Source: SIG607 sp045601805
GTDB lineage: Bacteria; Bacillota; Clostridia; Oscillospirales; Acutalibacteraceae
Length of the DNA: 15,969 nt
Reading direction: 5' to 3'
Assembly: GCA_045601805.1 (NCBI GenBank)
Contig: JAZSAJ010000043.1
Location: 1-15,969 of the forward strand
Shown: positions 5,993-14,795 of the stretch, one piece after another
How the letters are laid out: each line of letters opens with the position of its first letter
Numbering within the stretch: position 1 is the first letter of the stretch
The notes under the pieces: generated by a model
Database searches by the model: none
Told to the model about the DNA's origin: nothing
What the model saw: the letters and a program-made list of their open reading frames with translations, nothing else
Program-made: the position numbers and the translations under genes

Positions 5993-8410
5993 GTGAATAA
6001 AATTGCTAAAATTGTTATTGATAAAGCAACGATGCAGTTTGACACACAGTATTCTTATGTAATTCCCGAAACACTGGTTAATTTTTGCCAAGAAGGGAAA
6101 AGGGTTATTGTTCCTTTTGGTAGGGGCAATGTAAAAAAACAAGGTGTTGTTTTGCATATCGTAGAAACGGGGGATATAAGCGGTTTAAAACCTGTTTTGC
6201 AGGTTATTGATGAAACCCCGGTTTTAAACGATGAAATGATTGCATTGTGCGAATGGATGCACGACAACACTTTCTGCACATATTTTGATGCAATTCATTC
6301 AATTTTGCCAACCGGTATAAATTATAAAATTGTTGAAAGTTATAATGCCAATAAAAATTTTTGTGGCGAGTTAAGTGAACAAGAAAAACTTATTTTTGAT
6401 TACATTTCCCAAAAAGGTAATGTTATAAAATCAAAAATTATAAGCGAGTTTTCGCTTTCTAGCGATTTAGTTTTGGCTTCTCTTTGCCAAAAAAACGCGC
6501 TTATTAAAGACGATAGCGCTAAACGCGGCGTTGGCGACGCTACCGAAAAAATGGTGCATCTTTGTTGTGAAGAAGGCGAATTACCTTCTAAAATTACAAA
6601 ACAACAATCGGCTGTTATTTCGGTTTTAACCGAAATTGGCGATGTTTCGCTTAAGGAAATACTTTATTTTACCGGTGTTACACAGTCGGTTGTTAAGACC
6701 TTAGAAAAAAACGGTGTTGTGTTAACTTACGAAAAAGAAGTTTTCAGGATTCCGAATTATAATAAGCAGGGCAACCAAACCGAAATTGTATTAAACGAAG
6801 AACAACAGGTGTCTTATAATTCGCTTTGTGAAAAACTTAAAAAAAACACCGCTTGTTGTGAACTTTTATACGGTGTTACCGGAAGCGGTAAAACACAGGT
6901 GTTTTTAAAACTTGTTGATAAGGTGATAGAAAGCGGTAAGGGTGTTATTGTAATGGTGCCCGAAATTTCACTAACACCGCAAACAATTTCCTTGTTTGCT
7001 TCGCGTTACGGAAATAAAATTGCCGTTTTTCATAGCGCTATGTCGTTAGGTCAGCGTACTGACGAATGGAAGCGCGTAAAAAACGGCGAAGCCCAGGTGG
7101 CTATAGGTACCCGAAGTGCAGTTTTTGCTCCTTTTGAAAATTTGGGGCTTATAATAATGGACGAAGAACAGGAGCATACCTATAAATCAGAAAAATCGCC
7201 CCGTTTCCATGCAAGAAGTGTTGCTAAATTTAGGGCAAACAGGCACGGTGCAATGCTCCTTTTAGCATCGGCAACCCCGTCGGTTGAAAGTTTTTGTAAC
7301 GCAAAACTTGGAAAATACGGTCTTCACACTTTACACCACCGTTATGCAAATGCCAATTTGCCCGAAGTTGTTACTGTTGATATGCGAAAAGAAGTGCTTT
7401 CAGGCAATTCTTCAAGTATTAGCAGTACGCTGTATAACGAAATTGCAGAAGTGTTAAATGCAAAAAAACAAGCAATTTTGCTTTTAAACCGACGCGGTTA
7501 TAAAACCTATATTTCTTGCCCAAGTTGTTCGTGGGTTGCTACTTGTCCTAATTGCAGTATTTCGTTAACTTATCATAATGCTAATAAACGGCTTATGTGC
7601 CATTACTGCGGTTATTCAACACCAATTGATAACACTTGTCCCGAATGCGGTAGCGAACATTTAAAGTTTTTTGGCTTGGGAACTCAAAAATTGGAAGAAG
7701 AAATTTTGTCGGTTTTTCCAACAGCAAGGGTTTTGCGCCTTGACGCCGATACCACAATGAGCCGTGATGCATTTTCTAATAAATTAAAACGCTTTGCTGA
7801 ATATGAATACGATATTATGATTGGCACACAAATGGTGGCAAAAGGGCTTGATTTTAAAAATGTTACTTTAGTTGGTGTTGTTGGCGCCGACCAAGCAATG
7901 TATAGTGAAGATTTTAGAAGTTATGAACGCACTTTTTCTTTGCTTACTCAGGTTGTTGGCCGTGCGGGCAGGGGCGAATTTAAAGGAAAAGCAGTTATTC
8001 AAACTGTTACGCCAAACAGCGAACTAATAAAACAAGCAGTAAAGCAAGATTACGAAGCATTTTACGATACCGAAATTATAACTCGTAAACTTATGACATA
8101 TCCGCCTTATTGCGATATGGTTACAATATCGGTTTCGTCGGCTTTTAAAAATATTGCACAAGATACAATAAACGAAATATTTAATAACTTAAAAAAAGGT
8201 ATAAACGGTGAATTCAGCGAGGTTAAAATGGTAATTTTGGGGCCGTCGGCGGCTTCAATTCCTAAAATTAGTAACCGTTACCGTTTTAGAATGATTATAA
8301 AAACAAGAAACAATAAAAAATTCAGGGAACTTGTAAGACTGGCAATACAGGTTAAACTTAAAAACGATACTTCGGTTTCGGTTGACATTAACCCTGAAAG
8401 CATTCTTTAA
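5993..8410 (+). CDS. priA: Primosomal protein N' (replication restart helicase PriA)
   Basis: PriA reloads the replisome at stalled forks with 3'-to-5' helicase activity. I choose GTG 5993 (805 residues), because AAGGAG (5979-5984) is 8 bases upstream. An earlier in-frame GTG at 5984 overlaps that site. An N-terminal 3'-fork-binding domain (about 1-105) and a winged-helix region are followed by the helicase core: Walker A GVTGSGKT (about 294-301), a DEEQ box in MDEEQEHTYKSE (about 390) and a motif V/VI region (GTQMVAKGLDF, QVVGRAGRG). Eight cysteines in four CxxC pairs (about 509-552) form the two-zinc insert characteristic of PriA. DEEQ replaces the commoner DEEH. Length is within the family range. 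The def gene follows after 10 bases. Confidence 0.96.
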   Translation: MNKIAKIVIDKATMQFDTQYSYVIPETLVNFCQEGKRVIVPFGRGNVKKQGVVLHIVETGDISGLKPVLQVIDETPVLNDEMIALCEWMHDNTFCTYFDAIHSILPTGINYKIVESYNANKNFCGELSEQEKLIFDYISQKGNVIKSKIISEFSLSSDLVLASLCQKNALIKDDSAKRGVGDATEKMVHLCCEEGELPSKITKQQSAVISVLTEIGDVSLKEILYFTGVTQSVVKTLEKNGVVLTYEKEVFRIPNYNKQGNQTEIVLNEEQQVSYNSLCEKLKKNTACCELLYGVTGSGKTQVFLKLVDKVIESGKGVIVMVPEISLTPQTISLFASRYGNKIAVFHSAMSLGQRTDEWKRVKNGEAQVAIGTRSAVFAPFENLGLIIMDEEQEHTYKSEKSPRFHARSVAKFRANRHGAMLLLASATPSVESFCNAKLGKYGLHTLHHRYANANLPEVVTVDMRKEVLSGNSSSISSTLYNEIAEVLNAKKQAILLLNRRGYKTYISCPSCSWVATCPNCSISLTYHNANKRLMCHYCGYSTPIDNTCPECGSEHLKFFGLGTQKLEEEILSVFPTARVLRLDADTTMSRDAFSNKLKRFAEYEYDIMIGTQMVAKGLDFKNVTLVGVVGADQAMYSEDFRSYERTFSLLTQVVGRAGRGEFKGKAVIQTVTPNSELIKQAVKQDYEAFYDTEIITRKLMTYPPYCDMVTISVSSAFKNIAQDTINEIFNNLKKGINGEFSEVKMVILGPSAASIPKISNRYRFRMIIKTRNNKKFRELVRLAIQVKLKNDTSVSVDINPESIL

Positions 8411-8420
8411 AGGAGTAAAA

Positions 8421-8864
8421 ATGGCAATTAGAAACATAACAAAATACAGACAAGATGATATTTTAAAAAAAATATGCCGTTCTCAACTAACCTTTGATGA
8501 ACGACTTGCGCAAACGCTTGACGATATGGCGGAAACAATGTATAAAGCCGATGGTGTTGGTCTTGCCGCACCGCAGGTTGGCATACTTCGCAGATATTGC
8601 GTTATTGATATTGGCGAAGGTTTAATTGAACTTGTTAACCCAGTTGTTATTGAAAAGCAAGGCATTCAGCACGAACAAGAAGGTTGCCTTTCAATACCCG
8701 GTGAATATGGCATCACCGAACGCCCTAATTATGTTAAGGTAAGGGCACAGGACAGAAATGGTAATAATATTGTTGTTGAGGGTGAGGGCTTGTTGGCAAG
8801 GGCGCTTTGCCACGAAATTGACCATCTTGACGGAATTCTTTTTTTAGACCGACTTGTGAGGTAA
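8421..8864 (+). CDS. def: Peptide deformylase
   Basis: Peptide deformylase removes the formyl group from the N-terminal methionine of nascent proteins, using a metal ion (Fe2+ or Zn2+). The ATG at 8421 (147 residues) is set by AAAGGAG (8409-8415). In-frame codons upstream fall inside priA and have no such site. All three active-site motifs are intact: GVGLAAPQVG (45-54), EGCLSIPG with metal ligand Cys89, and HEIDHLDG with His131, Glu132 and His135. The short length and the tail ending DRLVR fit a type 1-like deformylase. It pairs functionally with the next gene, fmt, whose product adds the formyl group. The gap between them is three bases. Confidence 0.96.
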   Translation: MAIRNITKYRQDDILKKICRSQLTFDERLAQTLDDMAETMYKADGVGLAAPQVGILRRYCVIDIGEGLIELVNPVVIEKQGIQHEQEGCLSIPGEYGITERPNYVKVRAQDRNGNNIVVEGEGLLARALCHEIDHLDGILFLDRLVR

Positions 8865-8867
8865 AAA

Positions 8868-9803
8868 ATGAAAATAGTATTTATGGGTACACCCGATTAT
8901 GCTGTGCCAACCTTAAAGGCACTTTATGAAAACGGGCACGAAATTGCGGCGGTGTTTTGCCAACCCGATAAACCCGTTGGCAGAAAACAAATATTAACTG
9001 CGCCGCCGGTTAAACAGTTTGCAACCGAAAAAGGAATTGATGTTTACCAACCGCAAAGTTTAAAAAACGAGGAAACCGTTTCTTTAATAAAGAATTTAAA
9101 CCCCGATGTTATTGTGGTTGTGGCTTACGGCAAACTTTTGCCCGAAAGTATTTTAAGCATTCCCAAATACGGCGCGGTAAACGGCCATGCTTCACTTTTG
9201 CCAAAATACCGCGGTGCTTCGCCAATTCAATGGGCAATTGTTTGCGGCGAAAAAGAAACAGGCGTTACCACAATGCTTATGGATAAAGGGCTTGATACGG
9301 GCGATATTTTATTAACAGCAAAAACCCAAATTAATGAAAACGAAACAGCAGAAGAACTGTTTGACCGCCTATGCACCATTACAGCAGATTTAATGCTTAA
9401 TACTCTTGATAAACTTGTAAATGGTGAAATCACTCCCAAAAAACAAGATGAAGAAAAAGCAAGTTATGCCCCAATTATTAAAAAAGAAATGGGTTTGCTT
9501 AATTTTAATAAATCGGCCGAAGAACTTAAAAACCTTGTTTACGGCTTTAACTCTTGGCCGGTTGCTTACACATTTTTAAACGGTAAACGCTTAAAAGTTT
9601 TTACCGCCGAAATTGTTAATAAAAGCGGCGAACCGTTTAGTGTTGTTAGTCTGAATGGTGGTATTTGTGTTGGCTGCGGTGAAAAATCGCTTCGTTTACT
9701 TAGCGTTCAGCTTGAATCGTCAAAGCGAATGAATTCAACCGAACTGCTTAAAGGTCACACTGTTAATATTGGTGATAAACTTGGGGAAACAACCAATGGT
9801 TAA
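8868..9803 (+). CDS. fmt: Methionyl-tRNA formyltransferase
   Basis: The enzyme transfers a formyl group from 10-formyl-tetrahydrofolate to initiator Met-tRNA. It has 311 residues, typical length. The ATG at 8868 is preceded by GAGGTAA at the end of def. The N-terminal catalytic domain (about 1-205) starts KIVFMGTPDYAVP and holds the formyltransferase triad residues Asn105, His107 and Asp143 in NGHASLLPKYRG and GLDTGD. The C-terminal OB-like domain (about 206-300) contains NSWPVAYTFLNGKRLK and binds the tRNA acceptor end. The usual YGKLLP motif is at about 87-92. It overlaps rsmB by 8 bases, so the two are probably translationally coupled. Confidence 0.96.
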   Translation: MKIVFMGTPDYAVPTLKALYENGHEIAAVFCQPDKPVGRKQILTAPPVKQFATEKGIDVYQPQSLKNEETVSLIKNLNPDVIVVVAYGKLLPESILSIPKYGAVNGHASLLPKYRGASPIQWAIVCGEKETGVTTMLMDKGLDTGDILLTAKTQINENETAEELFDRLCTITADLMLNTLDKLVNGEITPKKQDEEKASYAPIIKKEMGLLNFNKSAEELKNLVYGFNSWPVAYTFLNGKRLKVFTAEIVNKSGEPFSVVSLNGGICVGCGEKSLRLLSVQLESSKRMNSTELLKGHTVNIGDKLGETTNG

Positions 9804-11061
9804 TGTTAGAAAATTAGTTGTTGGTGCGCTTTGCAGGGTAGAAGAGGATAACGCTTTTTCAAACCTTGTGCTGAACGGAGTTTTTTCAAAGCACGACCTA
9901 ACAAAACGCGATAAATCTTTTGCATCTGCCTTGTTTTACGGTGTGCTTGATAGAAAAATTACCATTGATTTTTATATTAACTGCTTAAGCAAGATAAAGG
10001 TTAAAAAAATGCAACCTGTTACAAGAGAAGCGTTGCGACTTGGTGTTTTTCAAATTGCTTATATGAATAAAATACCGGTAAGCGCCGCAGTAAACGAATC
10101 GGTTAATATTGTAAAAAAATCTAAAGAAAACAAAAACGCTGGTTTTGTTAATGCAGTTTTAAGGTCAGCAATACGCTCTTTACCAAAACTCCCCGAAGAC
10201 AACACCGAAAAATCACTTTCAATTCGTTATTCTTGCGAAGAAAATATTGTAAAAGAACTAATAAGTGATTATGGTAAGGAACAAACAACCCAAATTTTAA
10301 CAGCACTTTTAAATCCTGCTGAACTTTTTATAAGATATAACAGTATAAAAATAACCAAGCAAGATTTTGAAAGCAAACTAAAAGATTTTTCAATTATTTA
10401 TGAAGAAACCGAACTAAATGGTTGTTATAAAATTACAGAAGGCGACATTTTTGGTTCTGAACTTTATAAAAACGGTTTGTTTTTTGTTCAAGATATTTCT
10501 GCTGCAAATGCTGCGGAAACATTATGTGCAAAAAAAGGTGAAAGGGTGCTTGATGTTTGTGCCGCGCCTGGCGGTAAAAGTTTTACTTCGGCACTTTTAA
10601 TGGAAAACAGCGGTGAAATTGTTTCGTGCGATTTGTACGAGCAACGCGTATCGCTTATTGAAAATGGGGCTAAACGGTTGTCTATTAACTGCATAAAACC
10701 GCTTGTGAACGATGCATCGGTTTTTAATAAAAACTTAGGCGAATTCAACGGTGTTATTTGTGATGTTCCCTGTTCGGGTTGGGGCGTTATGCGAAGAAAA
10801 CCCGAAATTAAATATAAAAAGGATAATGACTTTTCTGAACTCCAAGAATTACAACAAAAAATCCTTTATAATTCTGCTAAATATTTAAAAAACGGCGGGA
10901 GAATGGTTTATTCTACCTGTACAATTAGAAAAGCAGAAAACGAAAAACAAGTACAAAAATTTTTAGAAAACAATAAAAATTTTGTTTTAGAAAATGAAAA
11001 AACCACTTTGCCTACGGGCGAATATGACGGCTTTTACTATGCGGTTTTAAAAAAGAGGTGA
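9796..11061 (+). CDS. rsmB: 16S rRNA (cytosine967-C5)-methyltransferase RsmB
   Basis: RsmB methylates C5 of cytosine 967 in 16S rRNA using S-adenosylmethionine. I choose ATG 9796 (421 residues), which lies inside the fmt end with GGGGAA 7 bases upstream. A TTG nine codons earlier is less likely. An N-terminal NusB-like RNA-binding domain (about 5-130) is followed by the Rossmann methyltransferase domain: SAM motif VLDVCAAPGGKS (251-262), then DVPCSGWGVMRRKPEIK with the release cysteine Cys326, and YSTCTIRKAEN with the nucleophile Cys375. Both catalytic cysteines are present. Its TGA is followed by rlmN with a five-base gap, preserving the sun-yloN order of B. subtilis. Confidence 0.95.
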   Translation: MVNVRKLVVGALCRVEEDNAFSNLVLNGVFSKHDLTKRDKSFASALFYGVLDRKITIDFYINCLSKIKVKKMQPVTREALRLGVFQIAYMNKIPVSAAVNESVNIVKKSKENKNAGFVNAVLRSAIRSLPKLPEDNTEKSLSIRYSCEENIVKELISDYGKEQTTQILTALLNPAELFIRYNSIKITKQDFESKLKDFSIIYEETELNGCYKITEGDIFGSELYKNGLFFVQDISAANAAETLCAKKGERVLDVCAAPGGKSFTSALLMENSGEIVSCDLYEQRVSLIENGAKRLSINCIKPLVNDASVFNKNLGEFNGVICDVPCSGWGVMRRKPEIKYKKDNDFSELQELQQKILYNSAKYLKNGGRMVYSTCTIRKAENEKQVQKFLENNKNFVLENEKTTLPTGEYDGFYYAVLKKR

Positions 11062-11066
11062 AATGA

Positions 11067-12116
11067 TTGGGTAAGATTGATATAAAATCAATGACACTTG
11101 CTGAACTTGAACAACTTGTTGTTAATGAATTTGGTGAACCGAAGTTCAGGGCAAAGCAGCTTTTTAAGTGGTTGCAAAGCGGTGTTACCGATTTTAACCA
11201 AATGACCAATCTTTCAAAACAGTTTCGCGATAAACTTGGCGAAAAGGCGTATATTGCCACTACCGAAATTGAACGGAAACTTGTGTCAAAAATAGACGGC
11301 ACGGTAAAATACCTTTACCGATTACATGACGGCGAATATATTGAAAGCGTGTTAATGAAATATAACCACGGTTACACCGTTTGTATTTCAACACAGGTTG
11401 GTTGCCGTATGGGGTGCAGTTTTTGTGCTTCGGGTCAAAATGGGCTTTTTCGCAATCTTACTGCTTCGGAAATGCTTTCACAAATAATGACCGCCGCTTT
11501 TGATAACTCAATAAGAGTTTCTAATGTTGTTATGATGGGAATGGGCGAACCGTTAGATAATTTTGAAAACACAATACGCTTTTTGCAGTTAGTTTCAAAT
11601 GAAAACGGTTTAGGAATAGGTCTTCGCCATATTTCTCTTTCAACATCGGGTGTGGTAAGCGGCATTTATAAACTTGCAGAATATAATTTTCCAATAACTC
11701 TTTCTGTGTCGCTTCACAGCGCAATAAATGAAGTGCGAAGCAAAATTATGAAGATAAACAATAAATGGAATGTTGAAGAGTTACTTAAAGCGTGTAAAGA
11801 TTACCAATCGGTTACAACAAGGCGTATTTCCTTTGAATATGCTTTAATAAGCGGTGTAAACGATTCGCCGCAAGCGGCTAAAACTTTGGCCGAAAAATTA
11901 AAAGGCATTATGTGCCACGTTAATTTAATTCCTGCTAACCCTGTGGGCGAAACAGAATTTGTTAAACCCAATGCAGAAAATATAATTAAATTTCAAAAAC
12001 TATTAGAAAATTACGGCTTAACTGTTACAGTTCGCAGAACTTTGGGCGCTGATATTAACGCCTCTTGCGGTCAGTTGCGCCGAAAAACTTTGAAAGAAGG
12101 GAAGGGTGATATATGA
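11067..12116 (+). CDS. rlmN: Dual-specificity 23S rRNA/tRNA (adenine-C2) methyltransferase RlmN
   Basis: This radical-SAM enzyme methylates C2 of A2503 in 23S rRNA and A37 in some tRNAs. It has 349 residues. The TTG start at 11067, six bases after AGAGGTG, gives the normal family N-terminus GKIDIKSMTLAELEQLV; ATG 11091 would cut it short. The iron-sulfur motif CRMGCSFC (Cys113, Cys117, Cys120) is complete. The methyl-relay cysteines are also there: Cys106, seven residues before the cluster as in E. coli Cys118, and Cys334 in ADINASCGQLR. The conserved MMGMGEPLDNF and SLHS stretches are present. An out-of-frame ATG sits 4 bases upstream of the TTG. The stop overlaps the next gene's ATG (ATGA). 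Confidence 0.96.
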   Translation: MGKIDIKSMTLAELEQLVVNEFGEPKFRAKQLFKWLQSGVTDFNQMTNLSKQFRDKLGEKAYIATTEIERKLVSKIDGTVKYLYRLHDGEYIESVLMKYNHGYTVCISTQVGCRMGCSFCASGQNGLFRNLTASEMLSQIMTAAFDNSIRVSNVVMMGMGEPLDNFENTIRFLQLVSNENGLGIGLRHISLSTSGVVSGIYKLAEYNFPITLSVSLHSAINEVRSKIMKINNKWNVEELLKACKDYQSVTTRRISFEYALISGVNDSPQAAKTLAEKLKGIMCHVNLIPANPVGETEFVKPNAENIIKFQKLLENYGLTVTVRRTLGADINASCGQLRRKTLKEGKGDI

Positions 12117-12836
12117 AAATTTACGGTTCAACCGACAAAGGAATTGTTAGGGAAGTAAACCAAGATTTCTTTGCTGCCGAAAAATTAAGTGAAAATGTCG
12201 CCTTTGCTGTTGTTTGACGGTATGGGTGGGGCAAATGCAGGAAATGTTGCCTCTAAAATTGCTGCCGAAACAATAACTGCTTATGTTAAAAAATCATACA
12301 AAAGTCGCCTTAACGGAATGGCTCTTGAAAATATGCTTCGCGGTGCGCTGGTTTCGGCAAACTCTGAAGTTTATGAAGCATCTAAAAAAGAACAAGAGCG
12401 TGCCGGCATGGGAACAACGGCAGTCCTTGCTTTTATAGATAATCAAACGGGTTATGTGCTTCATGTGGGTGATAGTCGCGCTTACTTATTAGAAGAAAAT
12501 AAATTAAGGCAATTAACCGTTGACCATTCAATGGTGCAAACTTTGGTTGACAGCGGCGAAATAACGGCTGACCAAGCAAAAAGTCACCCAAAGAAAAACA
12601 TAATTACCAGGGCGCTTGGCGTTAATAAGGAAGTTATGGTTGATTTGGATGTGTTTGATTTAACAGGTGAAAACGCTTTACTGCTTTGCACCGACGGACT
12701 TACTAATTTTGTTAGCGATGAAGTAATTGAAAAAGAACTTCTTAATATAAACGAAACAATTGTGGAACGCTTAATACAACATGCTAATGATAACGGCGGC
12801 GCCGATAATATTACCGCAGTTGTCATTACACAGTAA
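12113..12836 (+). CDS. prpC: PP2C-family Ser/Thr phosphatase (PrpC/Stp type), broken by a frameshift
   Basis: This phosphatase reverses phosphorylation by the PASTA kinase encoded next. The natural start is ATG 12113, overlapping the rlmN stop. It gives MKIYGSTDKGIVREVNQD, the expected PPM N-terminus, but the frame hits TGA at 12215-12217 after 34 codons. The frame offset by +1 continues from GAC at 12216 with DGMGGANAGNVASKIAAET and all other PPM motifs: GTTAVLAF, VGDSRAY, SHPKKNIITRALG, LLCTDGLT and GGADNITAV. Joined length would be about 240 residues, normal for the family. Inserting two bases (TGTGAC for TGAC) would read FAVVCDGMGG, the usual form. It may be a true mutation, an assembly error or a recoding site. 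A GTG at 12189 could start a shortened protein lacking the first strand, but has no ribosome binding site. Confidence 0.85.
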
Positions 12837-12857
12837 ATCGGAAAGGATGAGTAAAAA

Positions 12858-14795
12858 ATGGAAAATTATGTAGGAAAAAGACTTGACGGCAGATACGAAC
12901 TTTCTGAAATTATAGGCGTTGGCGGTATGGCGGTTGTATATAAAGCGTATGATAATATTGAATCGCGCACCGTTGCAATAAAAATACTTAAAGATGAATA
13001 TATAACAAACGCAGAATTTATACGCCGTTTCAGAAACGAAAGCAAGGCAATTGCAGTGCTTTCTCATCCTAATATTGTTAAGGTGTTTGATGTTAGTTTT
13101 GGCGAAAAACTTCAGTATATTGTTATGGAATATATTGACGGTATTACCTTAAAGCAGTTAATTGAACAGCGCGGTACTTTGGGTTGGAAAGATACACTTT
13201 ATTATACAGTTCAAATTTTAAGAGCGCTTCAGCACGCTCACGACAGGGGTATTGTTCACCGCGATATTAAACCCCAAAACATTATGGTTTTGGCTGACGG
13301 CACAATTAAGGTTGCCGATTTCGGTATTGCCCGTTTTGCAAGAAGCGAACAGAAAACCATTACCGATAAAGCAATTGGCTCGGTGCATTATATTAGTCCC
13401 GAACAAGCGAGGGGCGATAACACCGATGAAAAATCAGATTTATATTCGGTTGGCGTATTGCTTTACGAAATGTTAACGGGCAAATTGCCTTTTGAGGCCG
13501 ACAGCGCTGTTTCGGTTGCTTTAATGCAACTTCAACGCGCCCCCGAACTTCCTACTGCAATTAACGGCTCTATTCCGGTTGGGCTTGAACAAATTACAAT
13601 GCACGCAATGGAAAAGAATGCCGAAGTAAGATATCATTCGGCTTCCGAAATGCTTTGCGATTTAGAAGCATTTAAGCGCGAACCGTCTATTACCTTTGAT
13701 TACGGCTATTTTGTTGATAATCAACCCACAAAGTTTATAGATACAATAGACGAAGCCAAAAAGGGCGAAGTTAAAAAATCTACACCTTGGCTTCCTGTTA
13801 TTTCGGGCATAATGGTAACCTTTGTTGCGGCATTGGTTATACTTCTTGTTGTGTATTTGCCCGGTCTTCTTGGCAGAACACCCGATATGGAATGTCCTAA
13901 ATTTGTTGGTATGACTTGGGAAGGTGTTAATAACGGACCCTACGCCAAAAAGTTTGATTTAACCCCTGAATATCAGTCAAGCACCGAAGAAAAGGGTGTT
14001 ATTATTGCTCAAAGTGTTGGGGAAAAACGCAAGGTTAAAAAGAACCAAAAAATTATTCTTACCGTAAGTAGCGGCCCTAAAACTGTTTTAGTGCCCGATG
14101 TTTACTTGAAAAACAAAGATGAAAGTGAAAAATCACTTAAAAATATTGGCCTTGTTTGTGAGTTCGTTTCGGTGGCCGATAACGAAATAGAAGAAGGTTT
14201 AGTTATAAGAACAAGCCCCGAAATTGGTTCTTCTATAGTTGAGGGAAGCACCGTTACCGTATATGTTAGTTCGGGCAAAGCAACGGTTATGGTTGCACTT
14301 CCCGATTGCGTTGGGCTTTCAAAAGACGATGCAATTAAATTGCTTGAATCAAAGGGCTTGGTTGTGGGTGATGTTACCGAAGTCAACAATACAAACAAAT
14401 CGTATTCTGCCGGCACAGTTTTAGAACAATCTCCAAAACATAAAGAAGGCGAACAAGTGGGCAAGGGCTCGGCTGTTGATTTGGTTGTAAGTACAGGTAA
14501 GTTTGAAGTTTCTTTTGAAATTAATATTCCTAAATATCCGGAATATGTTCACGATAAAGGCCATATAACCATTGTTTATGGCAATGAAACTCTTTATCTT
14601 TCTAAAGTAATTGACTTTAAAAATACACAGTCCTATAAGGTAACATTTACAACCGATAAAGAAACTCTTGCTAACTGCATGGTAAGAATTAGCGGTGAAG
14701 ACAGGGTGTTTGAAAATTACCAAAAAATTACCATAGACAGTAAAAACGGCAAGGTTACTGTTAAAGAAGATTACGAATATACGGCGAAAAGTTAA
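12858..14795 (+). CDS. prkC: PASTA-domain Ser/Thr protein kinase (PrkC type)
   Basis: This is a membrane-spanning kinase that senses peptidoglycan fragments and controls growth, division and spore germination in Firmicutes. It has 645 residues. The ATG at 12858 is preceded by AAAGGATG. The kinase domain (about 10-275) has the glycine loop IGVGGMAVVYKA, Lys42, the catalytic loop HRDIKPQN (134-141), DFG at 154-156, and SPEQARG in place of APE. A basic juxtamembrane stretch precedes one membrane helix at about 312-334. Outside the cell there are three PASTA repeats (about 341-407, 408-475 and 476-548), then a C-terminal beta-rich region of about 95 residues (549-645) that is not PASTA. The TAA overlaps the rsgA start by one base (TAATG). 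Confidence 0.96.
   Translation: MENYVGKRLDGRYELSEIIGVGGMAVVYKAYDNIESRTVAIKILKDEYITNAEFIRRFRNESKAIAVLSHPNIVKVFDVSFGEKLQYIVMEYIDGITLKQLIEQRGTLGWKDTLYYTVQILRALQHAHDRGIVHRDIKPQNIMVLADGTIKVADFGIARFARSEQKTITDKAIGSVHYISPEQARGDNTDEKSDLYSVGVLLYEMLTGKLPFEADSAVSVALMQLQRAPELPTAINGSIPVGLEQITMHAMEKNAEVRYHSASEMLCDLEAFKREPSITFDYGYFVDNQPTKFIDTIDEAKKGEVKKSTPWLPVISGIMVTFVAALVILLVVYLPGLLGRTPDMECPKFVGMTWEGVNNGPYAKKFDLTPEYQSSTEEKGVIIAQSVGEKRKVKKNQKIILTVSSGPKTVLVPDVYLKNKDESEKSLKNIGLVCEFVSVADNEIEEGLVIRTSPEIGSSIVEGSTVTVYVSSGKATVMVALPDCVGLSKDDAIKLLESKGLVVGDVTEVNNTNKSYSAGTVLEQSPKHKEGEQVGKGSAVDLVVSTGKFEVSFEINIPKYPEYVHDKGHITIVYGNETLYLSKVIDFKNTQSYKVTFTTDKETLANCMVRISGEDRVFENYQKITIDSKNGKVTVKEDYEYTAKS

Noticed and set aside
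12189..12836. Phosphatase starting at GTG 12189 as an intact shorter gene
   Set aside because: There is no ribosome binding site upstream. The first residues (MKMSPLLLF) do not fit the family, while the upstream frame from 12113 gives the exact PPM N-terminus and overlaps the rlmN stop like other operon genes.
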